This document shows, one piece after another, positions 36,984 through 45,700 of a stretch of 64,000 nucleotides of DNA. The stretch lies in contig NZ_JBHJHQ010000003.1 of NCBI RefSeq assembly GCF_042219825.1, positions 248,001 to 312,000 of the forward strand, given 5' to 3'. The translations under genes were made by a program, and so were the position numbers. The notes below the pieces were generated by a model. The model had not been told where the DNA came from, ran no database searches, and saw only the letters and a list, made by a program, of their open reading frames with translations. Position 1 is the stretch's first letter. Each line of letters opens with the position of its first letter. This DNA is from JBHJHP01 sp042219825 (GTDB lineage: Bacteria; Bacteroidota; Bacteroidia; Bacteroidales; UBA5342).

Positions 36984-37349
36984 ATGAACAGCGTAAAACA
37001 ATTTGAAGATTTAGCAATCTGGAAAGATGCCCGAATTTTGGTTAATGAAGTATATAAGGCTTTTTATAATTTGAAAGATTTTAGTTTTAAAGATCAAATT
37101 CAAAGAGCTTCCGTTTCTGTATTAAGTAATGTAGCAGAAGGATTTGAAAGAAATTCAACAAAGGACTTTATGAGATTCCTTTATATTGCTAAAGCTTCCT
37201 GTGGCGAAGTAAGAAGTATGACATATATTGGAGTTGACCTCAATTATCTGGACAAGGAAAATTCGGAAGCTATCCAGAATAAATGCAGAAAACTCTCCAT
37301 AAGTATTTACAATCTTATTAAGTATCTGGCACCCAAGCATAAAAGTTAA
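36984..37349 (+). CDS. S23/Avd-like four-helix-bundle protein
   Basis: A 121-residue, mostly helical, basic protein of the four-helix-bundle family best known from 23S rRNA intervening sequences and structurally related to Avd of diversity-generating retroelements. Family landmarks: VKQFEDLAIWKDARILV, DQIQRASVSVLSNVAEGFER, FLYIAKASCGEVRSM, and NLIKYL at the end. No reverse transcriptase, variable repeat or rRNA gene is nearby. It interrupts the phosphonate genes and is bracketed by inverted 9-bp arrays. The frameshifted gene at 32389 is its homologue. Its function, and whether it acts on the flanking repeats, are unknown. Confidence 0.9.
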   Translation: MNSVKQFEDLAIWKDARILVNEVYKAFYNLKDFSFKDQIQRASVSVLSNVAEGFERNSTKDFMRFLYIAKASCGEVRSMTYIGVDLNYLDKENSEAIQNKCRKLSISIYNLIKYLAPKHKS

Positions 37350-37367
37350 TCTCACTCGAAATTATAC

Positions 37368-37412
37368 ATTTTAACCATTTTAACTGCTTTAACCTTTTTA
37401 ACCTCTTCAACA
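37368..37412. repeat. 9-bp array (TTTAACCnn), inverted right arm of cassette 2
   Basis: TTTAACC/T occurs in exact 9-base phase at 37370, 37379, 37388 and 37397, with a degenerate unit TTCAACA at 37406. It is the reverse complement of the GGTTAAA array at 36841-36948. It ends four bases before the ATG of the phosphonopyruvate decarboxylase gene, so the array now forms that gene's ribosome-binding region. Confidence 0.85.
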
Positions 37413-37416
37413 TTCA

Positions 37417-38544
37417 ATGATGATACATCCAAAAACATTCTTTGATGCCTTAACAAACAACGGCATCTCCTTCTACACTGGAGTGCCCGACTCATTGTTA
37501 AAAGACTTCTGTGCCTATATTACAGATCATACAACATCAGAAAATCATGTTATTGCAGCCAACGAAGGTGGTGCTGTCGCATTGGCAACCGGATATCATT
37601 TGGCAACTGAAAAGATCCCGTTGGTATATTTTCAGAATTCAGGATTAGGTAATGCTACCAATCCTCTCCTATCTCTGGCATCAGAAGGTGTTTACAGCAT
37701 CCCAATGGTTTTGTTAATTGGATGGCGGGGAGAACCAGGAACAAATGATGAGCCACAACATCAGGTACAGGGAGCCGTTCAAAATGCATTACTGGATGCT
37801 ATGGAGATACCTTATTTTATTCTGGATAACAGAGTTAATAATGTCTCTGGCTTTTTGAAACCGGTGATTGAACTTGCATCGCAACACAACAAACCGGTAG
37901 CCATTGTTGTAAAAAAAGGAGTATTTCAACCCTACAAATCAGCATACTCAAACGATCCTTTTGAGATGACACGTGAAGAAGCTATCCACGAAGTTTTGAA
38001 ATACATCAGTCCATCATCTTTGGTTGTCTCTACAACCGGAAAGCTATCGCGTGAATTATATGAACACAGGTACTTTAACCATCAATCTTCCAAGGGCGAT
38101 TTCCTTACTGTTGGTTCCATGGGACATGCATCACAGATTGCTATGGGTATCGCTCTGAATACCGATAAAACCGTGTATTGTTTAGATGGTGATGGCGCTG
38201 CAATAATGCATATGGGTGCATTTGCAATCACAGGGAACAGTAAAGCACAAAACTACATCCATGTATTGTTTAATAACGGGTCCCATGAATCCGTTGGAGG
38301 ACAGCCTACAGTTGGTTTTAAAATCAATTTTCAACAAATTGCCGAAGCTTGTGGTTACAAACAAACGTTTAAGGTTTCTAATAAAAAGGATATAAAAATG
38401 ATATTCAGTGTAATTGAGAAGAATAAAGGCCCTGTGTTTGTTGAAATTATGATTAGCAAAGGATCAAAATCAGGTTTAATGCGTCCCAAAAACTCTCCGA
38501 GGGAAAATAAAATAGGTTTTATACACAAATTAAGGGAATTGTGA
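37417..38544 (+). CDS. aepY: Phosphonopyruvate decarboxylase
   Basis: ThDP-dependent enzyme, 375 residues, that decarboxylates phosphonopyruvate to phosphonoacetaldehyde and so drives the unfavourable PEP mutase step. N-terminal motifs: FYTGVPDSLLKDFC, ANEGGAVALATGYHLAT (ThDP Glu) and YFQNSGLGNATNPL. C-terminal ThDP/Mg motif: YCLDGDGAAIMHMGAF to FNNGSHESVGGQPT. It lies downstream of the two PEP mutase genes, separated only by cassette 2. The next pathway enzyme, AEP aminotransferase, is not found after it. Confidence 0.95.
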   Translation: MMIHPKTFFDALTNNGISFYTGVPDSLLKDFCAYITDHTTSENHVIAANEGGAVALATGYHLATEKIPLVYFQNSGLGNATNPLLSLASEGVYSIPMVLLIGWRGEPGTNDEPQHQVQGAVQNALLDAMEIPYFILDNRVNNVSGFLKPVIELASQHNKPVAIVVKKGVFQPYKSAYSNDPFEMTREEAIHEVLKYISPSSLVVSTTGKLSRELYEHRYFNHQSSKGDFLTVGSMGHASQIAMGIALNTDKTVYCLDGDGAAIMHMGAFAITGNSKAQNYIHVLFNNGSHESVGGQPTVGFKINFQQIAEACGYKQTFKVSNKKDIKMIFSVIEKNKGPVFVEIMISKGSKSGLMRPKNSPRENKIGFIHKLREL

Positions 38545-38708
38545 TCAGGATCCAAATTTTTGGATTGAAATACCTAATTATTCAAAGTTCATTACTGAAA
38601 AAAATAATACTACAATAAAAAGATGGATAATTTTTTTTTATTCTTAGTATCTTAAGAAGTAATTTGTTAAAACTTTTTACTATTTTAAAAATAAATAATT
38701 TGCTTTAG

Positions 38709-38716
38709 TATATTTG
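38709..38716 (+). promoter_or_regulatory. Candidate Bacteroidota promoter (-7 TATATTTG)
   Basis: TATATTTG matches the -7 consensus TAnnTTTG exactly and lies 32 bases before the ATG of the LicD-like gene. The -33 position (38684-38690) has only a partial TTTA. The gap 38545-38747 holds no gene. It suggests that the LicD gene can be transcribed separately from the phosphonate genes. Confidence 0.5.
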
Positions 38717-38747
38717 CAACATCCTGTTTGATTTAATTAAGAGAATT

Positions 38748-39434
38748 ATGAAGTCTGAAGTTATGGATACCACAACAAGAAAATATATTGTTATAGATGG
38801 TGAACGTTTTTACTATAACGAGATTCATCTTGAACATGGAAGGAAGCAGATAGACCGTGAAATTGCGCGGGAAAATATAGAGATTTTCTACAACGTGATC
38901 GAAAAAACCGATATAACTTATGGACTGTTCTTTGGTACATTACTGGGTGCCGTACGTGAAAAGAATTTTATTGCCCATGATGAGGATACTGATATTTATG
39001 TGTTTGATGAGGAAAAGCTTAAAGTTAAATCATTAATTCCAAAGTTAAGAGAGGTGGGACTGGAGATGATTCGTTACGAAGATTATATGATCTCTTTAAT
39101 GCGTAAAGACGAATACATTGATCTGTACTTTTTTAAAAAGATTAAACATATTGGAGGAAAGGAATTACGTAAAAATTACTATTCCTGGGAATTTGATGCT
39201 GAATTAATGGAAAACCAGGAATGTTACGATTTTTTAGGCATGTCCTTCCCTGTTCCAGCCAATCCGGAACATATGCTTGAAATTATTTACGGGAAAACAT
39301 GGCGTACACCAATAAAGAATTATAATGCTCCCAAAAATACCATTATAGGTAAAATATCATATTTAGCACCTATTTTTAAAAAACTCCCCTTCTATGATGC
39401 TATTGAGCGATTTTTAATCAAAATCGGTAAATAG
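38748..39434 (+). CDS. LicD-family phosphotransferase
   Basis: A 228-residue LicD-type protein with the family core GLFFGTLLGAVREKNFIAHD, EDTDIYVFDEEKL and, later, DEYIDLYFFKK. The Asp-rich HDEDTD cluster should bind metal. LicD enzymes move phosphocholine or similar groups from a CMP-activated donor to a sugar. Next to CMP-phosphonate genes, the natural inference is transfer of aminoethylphosphonate or hydroxyethylphosphonate to the polysaccharide. It has its own candidate promoter. The substrate is inferred from context only. Confidence 0.85.
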   Translation: MKSEVMDTTTRKYIVIDGERFYYNEIHLEHGRKQIDREIARENIEIFYNVIEKTDITYGLFFGTLLGAVREKNFIAHDEDTDIYVFDEEKLKVKSLIPKLREVGLEMIRYEDYMISLMRKDEYIDLYFFKKIKHIGGKELRKNYYSWEFDAELMENQECYDFLGMSFPVPANPEHMLEIIYGKTWRTPIKNYNAPKNTIIGKISYLAPIFKKLPFYDAIERFLIKIGK

Positions 39435-39567
39435 TGTACCTCAATCGATTTTCTTTTCAAACAGAGATTTAATAATTCTATGAAATCTCTTTCCATGTTA
39501 ATTTTTCGTTGCTAACACTTTGCGTGACATCAAATTTGTATGCTTATAGTAATTTTAACGTTAATTT

Positions 39568-39600
39568 TTTGTTATTTCATATTTTATTTCTGTAATTTGC
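39568..39600 (+). promoter_or_regulatory. Candidate promoter for beta-helix gene 1
   Basis: TTTG at 39568-39571 is followed after 21 bases by TAATTTGC (39593-39600), close to but not a perfect TAnnTTTG (one base short). It sits 56 bases before the start codon of the gene at 39656. The rest of the 221-base gap is AT-rich with no other clear signal. Confidence 0.35.
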
Positions 39601-39655
39601 TTTACAATATAATAGCGACCTATCCCGTTAATGGATTTGTGTAACAAAAAATGAT

Positions 39656-42508
39656 ATGAAAACAGTTAAAATTATAAGTATTTTCCTGTTATTGCCGTTT
39701 ACGTTCTTTGCTAAGAACTATTATGTGAGTACCGCCGGTAATGATGCTAACGATGGTTTATCTCCTGATAAGCCATGGAGATCATTGGCTATGGTCGAGG
39801 GTGCATCTTTATTTGCTGGTGATAATGTATTTTTAAACGGTAATGATGTTTTTACCGAATCACTGACACTGTCGTCTAAGTTCGGGACAGCCTCTTCACC
39901 TATCAAAATTACAAGTTACGGTTCCGGGAAAGCTGTTATAAGTGGTAGCAATGAGCTTACGGGATGGATAAATGAAGGGGGGAATATATGGTCTGCAACA
40001 GTGTCAGAAACTGCATATCAACTTTTTAAAAATGGGAATCCACTTACCACAGCCCGAATCCCTGAAATCAAAGATAAATATGCAGGAGAACTTAACTTTT
40101 ATCATATTACAACGGTAATTAACTCCAATTATTCATTTACATCTGAAGATTTAATTGGGGCACCTGATTTAACAGGAGCAACCTTACACGTTGGAACCTG
40201 GGAATGGCTTTTAAAAACAGCTAAAATATCTGCGTTTGACAGTTCTACAGGTAAAGTAACGGTTGCTACAGACATTTTTGATGTTTTTCATGTCGGAAAC
40301 CGTTTCTTTATAAATGATGACTGGGATCTTCTTAACAGTGAAGGCGATTGGATTTATGATGCAGCAAATAATAAAGTGTACTTGTACTCTGCATCCGTTC
40401 CCTCCGGAATGGCATACGCCAATAAATCAGAGTATGGAATAACCATTAAGTCCGGAAGTAATGTTACCGTTGAAAATCTGATAATACAACATTTTAATGA
40501 CGGTGGTATATATTCATCGGGGACGACGAATTTAAAAATTATTAATTGTCAAATCATTGACAATTATAAAGATGGGATCAGACTTCAGGATGGTGAAAAA
40601 TCATATATTGATAGTTGTGAGGTTACCGGAACAACAGAAATAGCAATCAGAAATAATAATGACTATTCTAAAATATCAAATTGTGATGTTCATGATGTTG
40701 GCTTATCCAGTTACTTAAATAAAGAAGGTTATATCACTGGTTTTGCTATTTCTTCAGTGGGTTATATGGATAGCATCATAAATAATAAGGTTACTGACAT
40801 TGGATACAATGCTATTTCTTTTAAAGACCATGCAACGGTAGAGAATAATGTCGTTAAGTATGTTAATCTGACAACAATAGATGGTGGAGCCATTTACTCC
40901 TATCAGGGAAAAGGAGGCACTATTAAAAATAACATTGTGATTTGCCATCCCAACATTACTGAGCTTAAATCCAATGGTATTTACATGGATAACTATACCC
41001 ACGATGTTGACATTTCAGGAAATACAGTTATCGGCTTTAATAACAATATTTTTGTGAATAAAAATGCATACAGCATTTCTATACGAAATAACATTGCATA
41101 TGACGCTAGCAGTGCAGGTTGTCTTATTACCACAGCTAAATCAATTCAATTTTATAATAATACTGTTTTTAACATTGAAAGCAATACCCCTCCACTTTAC
41201 GTAACCGGAATAACTGATTGGAGCAATCTTAAGTGCGACAGTAACCTGTATTATAACACCAGTGGTTTTGCTACAGCATATATTTCTTCTGATGGCTATT
41301 ATGGGTTAAAGGAATGGCAGTACAAAACAAATAATGACTTACATTCCCGTGAAAATTCCGCATTATATATAGGCTGTAACATTAAAGAAAAAAATGAAGT
41401 ACTTAATTCTGGTTTTAATAGTGATCTATCGGGTTGGACAAGTTGGGCCAGTGTTGCAACGCTTAAAGATCGTTCCGGAGTAACAGGGAATAAGTGTGTT
41501 TATGACACGCTTGCAGCAGGAAAGACTTATGGCAGCTTAAAGGTATCGAATCTTAAAATGGAGGAAGGAAAAGATTATGTTTTAGAATTTGATATGAAAA
41601 CAAACAGGACATCACTTGGTTATATTGATCTAAAGACAGAAAATGGATTTTCCATCCTTGACGCATATCGCTTTTTTATAAAACCAGACTGGGAAACATA
41701 CAGAATTCCAATCAAAAATATCACTGAAGGCGGTAACGATATAAGTTTACAATACTATTGCGGCTTCTCAAGTTTTTCTAACTCTACACCTAATGCTTTT
41801 TATCTTGATAATGTGAAATTAATTGAAGCAGAACTAGATTCTACAAATAATTTTACTATAGCTTATAATGAAACCGGAACTGAAAAGACATTTAATTTAT
41901 ATGGTTCATGGAAATGTATATATGATAACCTATACAGCAATAATTTGGTGTTAGAACCTTACAAAGCACTTATTCTTTTTAAAGTTGAACCGATTTCATA
42001 TAATTTGAATTTACAAAAAGGCTGGAATTATATGTCATTATTATTGCAACCTGAAATTCAAGATATTAATGTAATTTTTCAACCTCTGATAAATGACGGT
42101 ACTCTAATAAAAGTTCAGGATCAATTCGGGAGCTCATTGGAATACAGTGGGAATCAGTATGGTTGGGTAAACAACATTGGATCTGTTTCTACGGATAAAG
42201 CTTACAAAGTAAAAGTATCAAAAGATTGTTCCCTGACCATTTATGGATACGAAACAGAACCCAGCACATCCATTATACTTTCAAAAGGCTGGAATTTAAT
42301 CCCTTACAATTTGAGTTCTGAAAAGGATGCGTTGACCGTTTTAATGCCTCTTATAAAAGAAGGAAGCCTTATAAAGGTTGAAGACAATTTATATCACACG
42401 ATTGCTAAAACTGAATCAGGAGAATGGGTGAATTCTATTGGAAAACTTATCCCCGGAAGCGGATATGAAATTAACGTTAACAAAGACACAAAAATTGACA
42501 TCCGCTAG
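39656..42508 (+). CDS. Secreted right-handed beta-helix protein 1
   Basis: The 950-residue protein starts with a signal peptide (MKTVKIISIFLLLPFTFFA) and a YYVSTAGNDANDGLSPDKPW opening typical of pectate-lyase-like parallel beta-helix proteins. Helix coils rich in IxNNxV (SNCDVHDVG, ISFKDHATVENNVV) run to about 560. A jelly-roll, carbohydrate-binding-like domain follows at about 580-735 (GFNSDLSGWTSWASV, YVLEFDMKTN). Two copies of a KGWN module (about 784 and 878) close the protein; there is no T9SS sorting domain. It may be a lyase, hydrolase or epimerase acting on the polymer made here. It is a paralogue of the next gene and is closed off from it by a strong terminator. Confidence 0.85.
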   Translation: MKTVKIISIFLLLPFTFFAKNYYVSTAGNDANDGLSPDKPWRSLAMVEGASLFAGDNVFLNGNDVFTESLTLSSKFGTASSPIKITSYGSGKAVISGSNELTGWINEGGNIWSATVSETAYQLFKNGNPLTTARIPEIKDKYAGELNFYHITTVINSNYSFTSEDLIGAPDLTGATLHVGTWEWLLKTAKISAFDSSTGKVTVATDIFDVFHVGNRFFINDDWDLLNSEGDWIYDAANNKVYLYSASVPSGMAYANKSEYGITIKSGSNVTVENLIIQHFNDGGIYSSGTTNLKIINCQIIDNYKDGIRLQDGEKSYIDSCEVTGTTEIAIRNNNDYSKISNCDVHDVGLSSYLNKEGYITGFAISSVGYMDSIINNKVTDIGYNAISFKDHATVENNVVKYVNLTTIDGGAIYSYQGKGGTIKNNIVICHPNITELKSNGIYMDNYTHDVDISGNTVIGFNNNIFVNKNAYSISIRNNIAYDASSAGCLITTAKSIQFYNNTVFNIESNTPPLYVTGITDWSNLKCDSNLYYNTSGFATAYISSDGYYGLKEWQYKTNNDLHSRENSALYIGCNIKEKNEVLNSGFNSDLSGWTSWASVATLKDRSGVTGNKCVYDTLAAGKTYGSLKVSNLKMEEGKDYVLEFDMKTNRTSLGYIDLKTENGFSILDAYRFFIKPDWETYRIPIKNITEGGNDISLQYYCGFSSFSNSTPNAFYLDNVKLIEAELDSTNNFTIAYNETGTEKTFNLYGSWKCIYDNLYSNNLVLEPYKALILFKVEPISYNLNLQKGWNYMSLLLQPEIQDINVIFQPLINDGTLIKVQDQFGSSLEYSGNQYGWVNNIGSVSTDKAYKVKVSKDCSLTIYGYETEPSTSIILSKGWNLIPYNLSSEKDALTVLMPLIKEGSLIKVEDNLYHTIAKTESGEWVNSIGKLIPGSGYEINVNKDTKIDIR

Positions 42509-42527
42509 GGCACAATTTTTATCATCA

Positions 42528-42566
42528 AAAACCCCCTGAAAAAGAATCAATTCAGGGGTTTTTTGT
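42528..42566 (+). terminator. Rho-independent terminator after beta-helix gene 1
   Basis: Stem cccctgaa (42533-42540) pairs with ttcagggg (42551-42558) across a 10-base loop, followed by a T-run (tttttt). It lies 20 bases after the stop of the gene at 39656. A-rich sequence on the 5' side allows weak function in the other direction. Confidence 0.85.
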
Positions 42567-42708
42567 TGCTAGAGAACAATATTAAATTTCACATCCTCAG
42601 TCAATAAGTGTAAATAATACATTAAACATTTATTATCATTGAGATTTGCCTACGTATGTTTACTCACCATATTGTCTTAGGACGAAAAGATTAAAAGCAT
42701 TTATTAGA

Positions 42709-45700
42709 ATGAAGGATAAAGGACGAGGGTTAGTTAAGGGAGTGATATTATTAACAGTTCTGATGTATTCTGTTAGTATAAGTGGGAAAACGTATTACGT
42801 AAGTAGTAGCTCTGGAAATGATTCATATAATGGAACTTCTACTTCAAGCCCATGGAAAACATTATCAAAAGTTGAGGGTGCATCATCAACATTTGTTGCG
42901 GGCGATGTGATAGCGTTCAAAGGTGGTGATTTATTTTATGGTTCACTTTCGTTAAGCAATTTGAATGGAACATTAAGTTCTCCAATCAAATTAACGAGTT
43001 ATGGCACAGGCCAGGCTATTATAACCGGAAGTAAATTATTAAGTGGATGGAATTATGAATCAGCCAATATCTGGTCAGTAAGCAACTCCGGACCAGTTTA
43101 TCAATTATTTAAGGGAGATCAGCCATTGACTACGGCGAGAATTCCTGAGATTGTTGATAAATTTGCTGCTGAAGAAAACTTCTACCACATCACTTCGGTA
43201 ATTAATTCAAATTACTCATTCATTTCAACTGATTTAATTGGTGCTCCTGATTTAACCGGCGCAATCCTACATGTCGGAACCTGGGAATGGCTGTTGAAAA
43301 CCGCTGTAATATCGGCTTTTGAAAGTTCTTCCGGGAAAGTGACCGTGGCTACAGATATTTTTGCAAATTTTGTGCCGGGAAACAGATTTTTTATCAATGC
43401 CAGTAAGAACCTGCTTAACAGCGAAGGTGACTGGTATTATGATGAACTTACCAATAAATTGTACCTTTACTCGACATCATCCCCTTCTAATATCTATGGG
43501 GCCAGTCAGGATAAAAATGGGATAACTTTAAGTGGAGGTAGCTATGTTGAGGTATCCAATATTAAAATACAACATTACAATAAAACAGGTATATATTCTT
43601 CTGGAACGAATAATTTTTCTGTTTCTAATTGTAACATACTTTACTGCTATGAAATGGGTATTCGAACTCAAAATGGGAGCAATGCGAATTTACTTAGTAA
43701 TTCCGTAATAGGAAGTAACGATGTTGGCATCTCAAATGCCAATGACCATAGTATAATTAAGGATAATTTGGTTGAAGACATTGGGATTGTAGATGTTTTG
43801 AGTAAAAAAGGTTTCATCACAGGTTTTGGAATATCAACCCAGGGAGATGAAGACCACGTATCTTATAACAAAATTATAAATATTGGCTACAATGGTTTGG
43901 GTTTTAGAGGATATCATCCAATACTTGAGAACAACCTGGTACAAAATTTTCACTTGACCACAACAGATGGAGGAGGAATTTACTGTTATGAAGGCCAAAG
44001 AGCTGTAGTTCAAAACAATATTGTCATTGGTTATCCATTCAAAGAAGAGCGAAAATTATCACAGGCAATTTATATTGACAATTATTCGAAGGATGTTACC
44101 GTAAAAAACAACACAACATTAAACTCATTGTGTGGTATTATTTTAACTCACGATACCAATAACGATTCCATTATTGGCAATACTGTTTACAATCCTTCCA
44201 TTGCAGGAATTTACATTACGGAATCAAACAGCATTATTCCAGGGGTGAGTGACATTATATCAAGAGATAATAATGTGTTCACAAATACCCTTAGTTCTAT
44301 CCCTTTTATAACACTTCTTTTATCCAAGACTGATCCCTCCCGTTCATGGTATCAGTTAAGGTCAAATAATTATTTTAACGGTAAAGGATTTGCCGTGGCT
44401 AAAGAAGAATGGAGCGGTGCATCATACGATATAAAATCCTGGCAGAATGTTACAGGACAGGAGGAGAATTCATCTTCAAATACTGTAACGTTTGATAATT
44501 TTAGTATTATAGATGTTTATGATTCTACCTTGATTTCTAATGGAACGTTTGACACAAGTAAGGATGGATGGAGCGATTGGGGAACAGTATCAACCCGGAT
44601 TGAGCACAATCAGAACAAAGGCGATTACTTTCTTTATGATACCCTGGCAGCTACTAAAACTTATGGGGGAATTACAACCACTTCTGCCGCAGTACAACAA
44701 GGATTTGATTATGTTCTGGAATTTGACATGAAAGTATCTAAACTTGGAGAAAGTTTAATTAAAATAGCTTATTCCGATGGAGAAATTATTTATAATAATT
44801 TTGGAATTTTTCTAAATCCCGACTGGACTACATATAGGATTCCTATTTATGATCTTGTTAAAAATGATAACGGACTGAAGATTACCTTTTATTCAAGCAG
44901 TAATGTCAGATTCCCTAACGCAATCAGTTTGGATAATGTGAAGCTAAAAAAATGCAAATTGGGAGATGCGGTAAAACAACATGACATTGTTTATAACGAT
45001 ACAAAAATTGCAAAAGACTTTACTTTTTCAGGTATTTGGGAGGATTTAGACGGGAATACATATAACGGGAAAATAAATCTGGAACCGTTTAGCAGTAAAA
45101 TATTAATACTAAAATCAACTGAAACCAGTTCCATAAATTATCCGCCTGATACTAGTACAACAGACACTACTCAAACCTCTCAAGTTGATACTACTAATAC
45201 TGATATTATTGGATCTGATCAGGTATTTGGATTAAGTACAAATTCATCTAAACTCAGGGCTATTTCAGTAACAAGTTCTATTGCGGGTGAAGTTGGAAGT
45301 ATATCTGTATACCACGAAGGGGGAGCTGGAAACTTGCTTGTAGGAGTCTATAGTGATAATAACGGAATACCAGGAACTTTGATTGGTAAATCTGTCCCAA
45401 CTGTTGTTAATTCTACCGCAGGATGGCAAACCGTTGCTTTGCAAACCGCTGCGTCTGTTACCAGTGGGCAAACAGTCTGGTTGGCTTGGTTATTTGAAAA
45501 TACAGTGAATGTAAGATACTCTGTTAGCTCTGTAAATAGAGCTCAGGGAGCAGCTTCCTGGAGTGATGGAATACCTGCAGATTTTGGAACAGCCTATTTG
45601 GCTAATTATACATATTCAGTGTATGGAAATCTAACACCAGCCATAACAAATAATAATTCAAATGTCACTGGAGAGTTAGGAAGTAATGAAGTATTCGGTC

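Noticed and set aside
36841..37412. CRISPR array or diversity-generating retroelement
   Set aside because: Repeat units of 8-9 bp without spacers do not make a CRISPR array, and no reverse transcriptase or template/variable repeat pair is near the Avd-like protein.
38549..38564. Hairpin atccaaa/tttggat as terminator after the decarboxylase gene
   Set aside because: The stem is only seven base pairs, AT-rich, and is not followed by a T-run.
42646..42708. Extended start (TTG 42646) for beta-helix protein 2
   Set aside because: A clean signal peptide begins at ATG 42709; upstream codons would place charged residues before it and have no ribosome-binding support.
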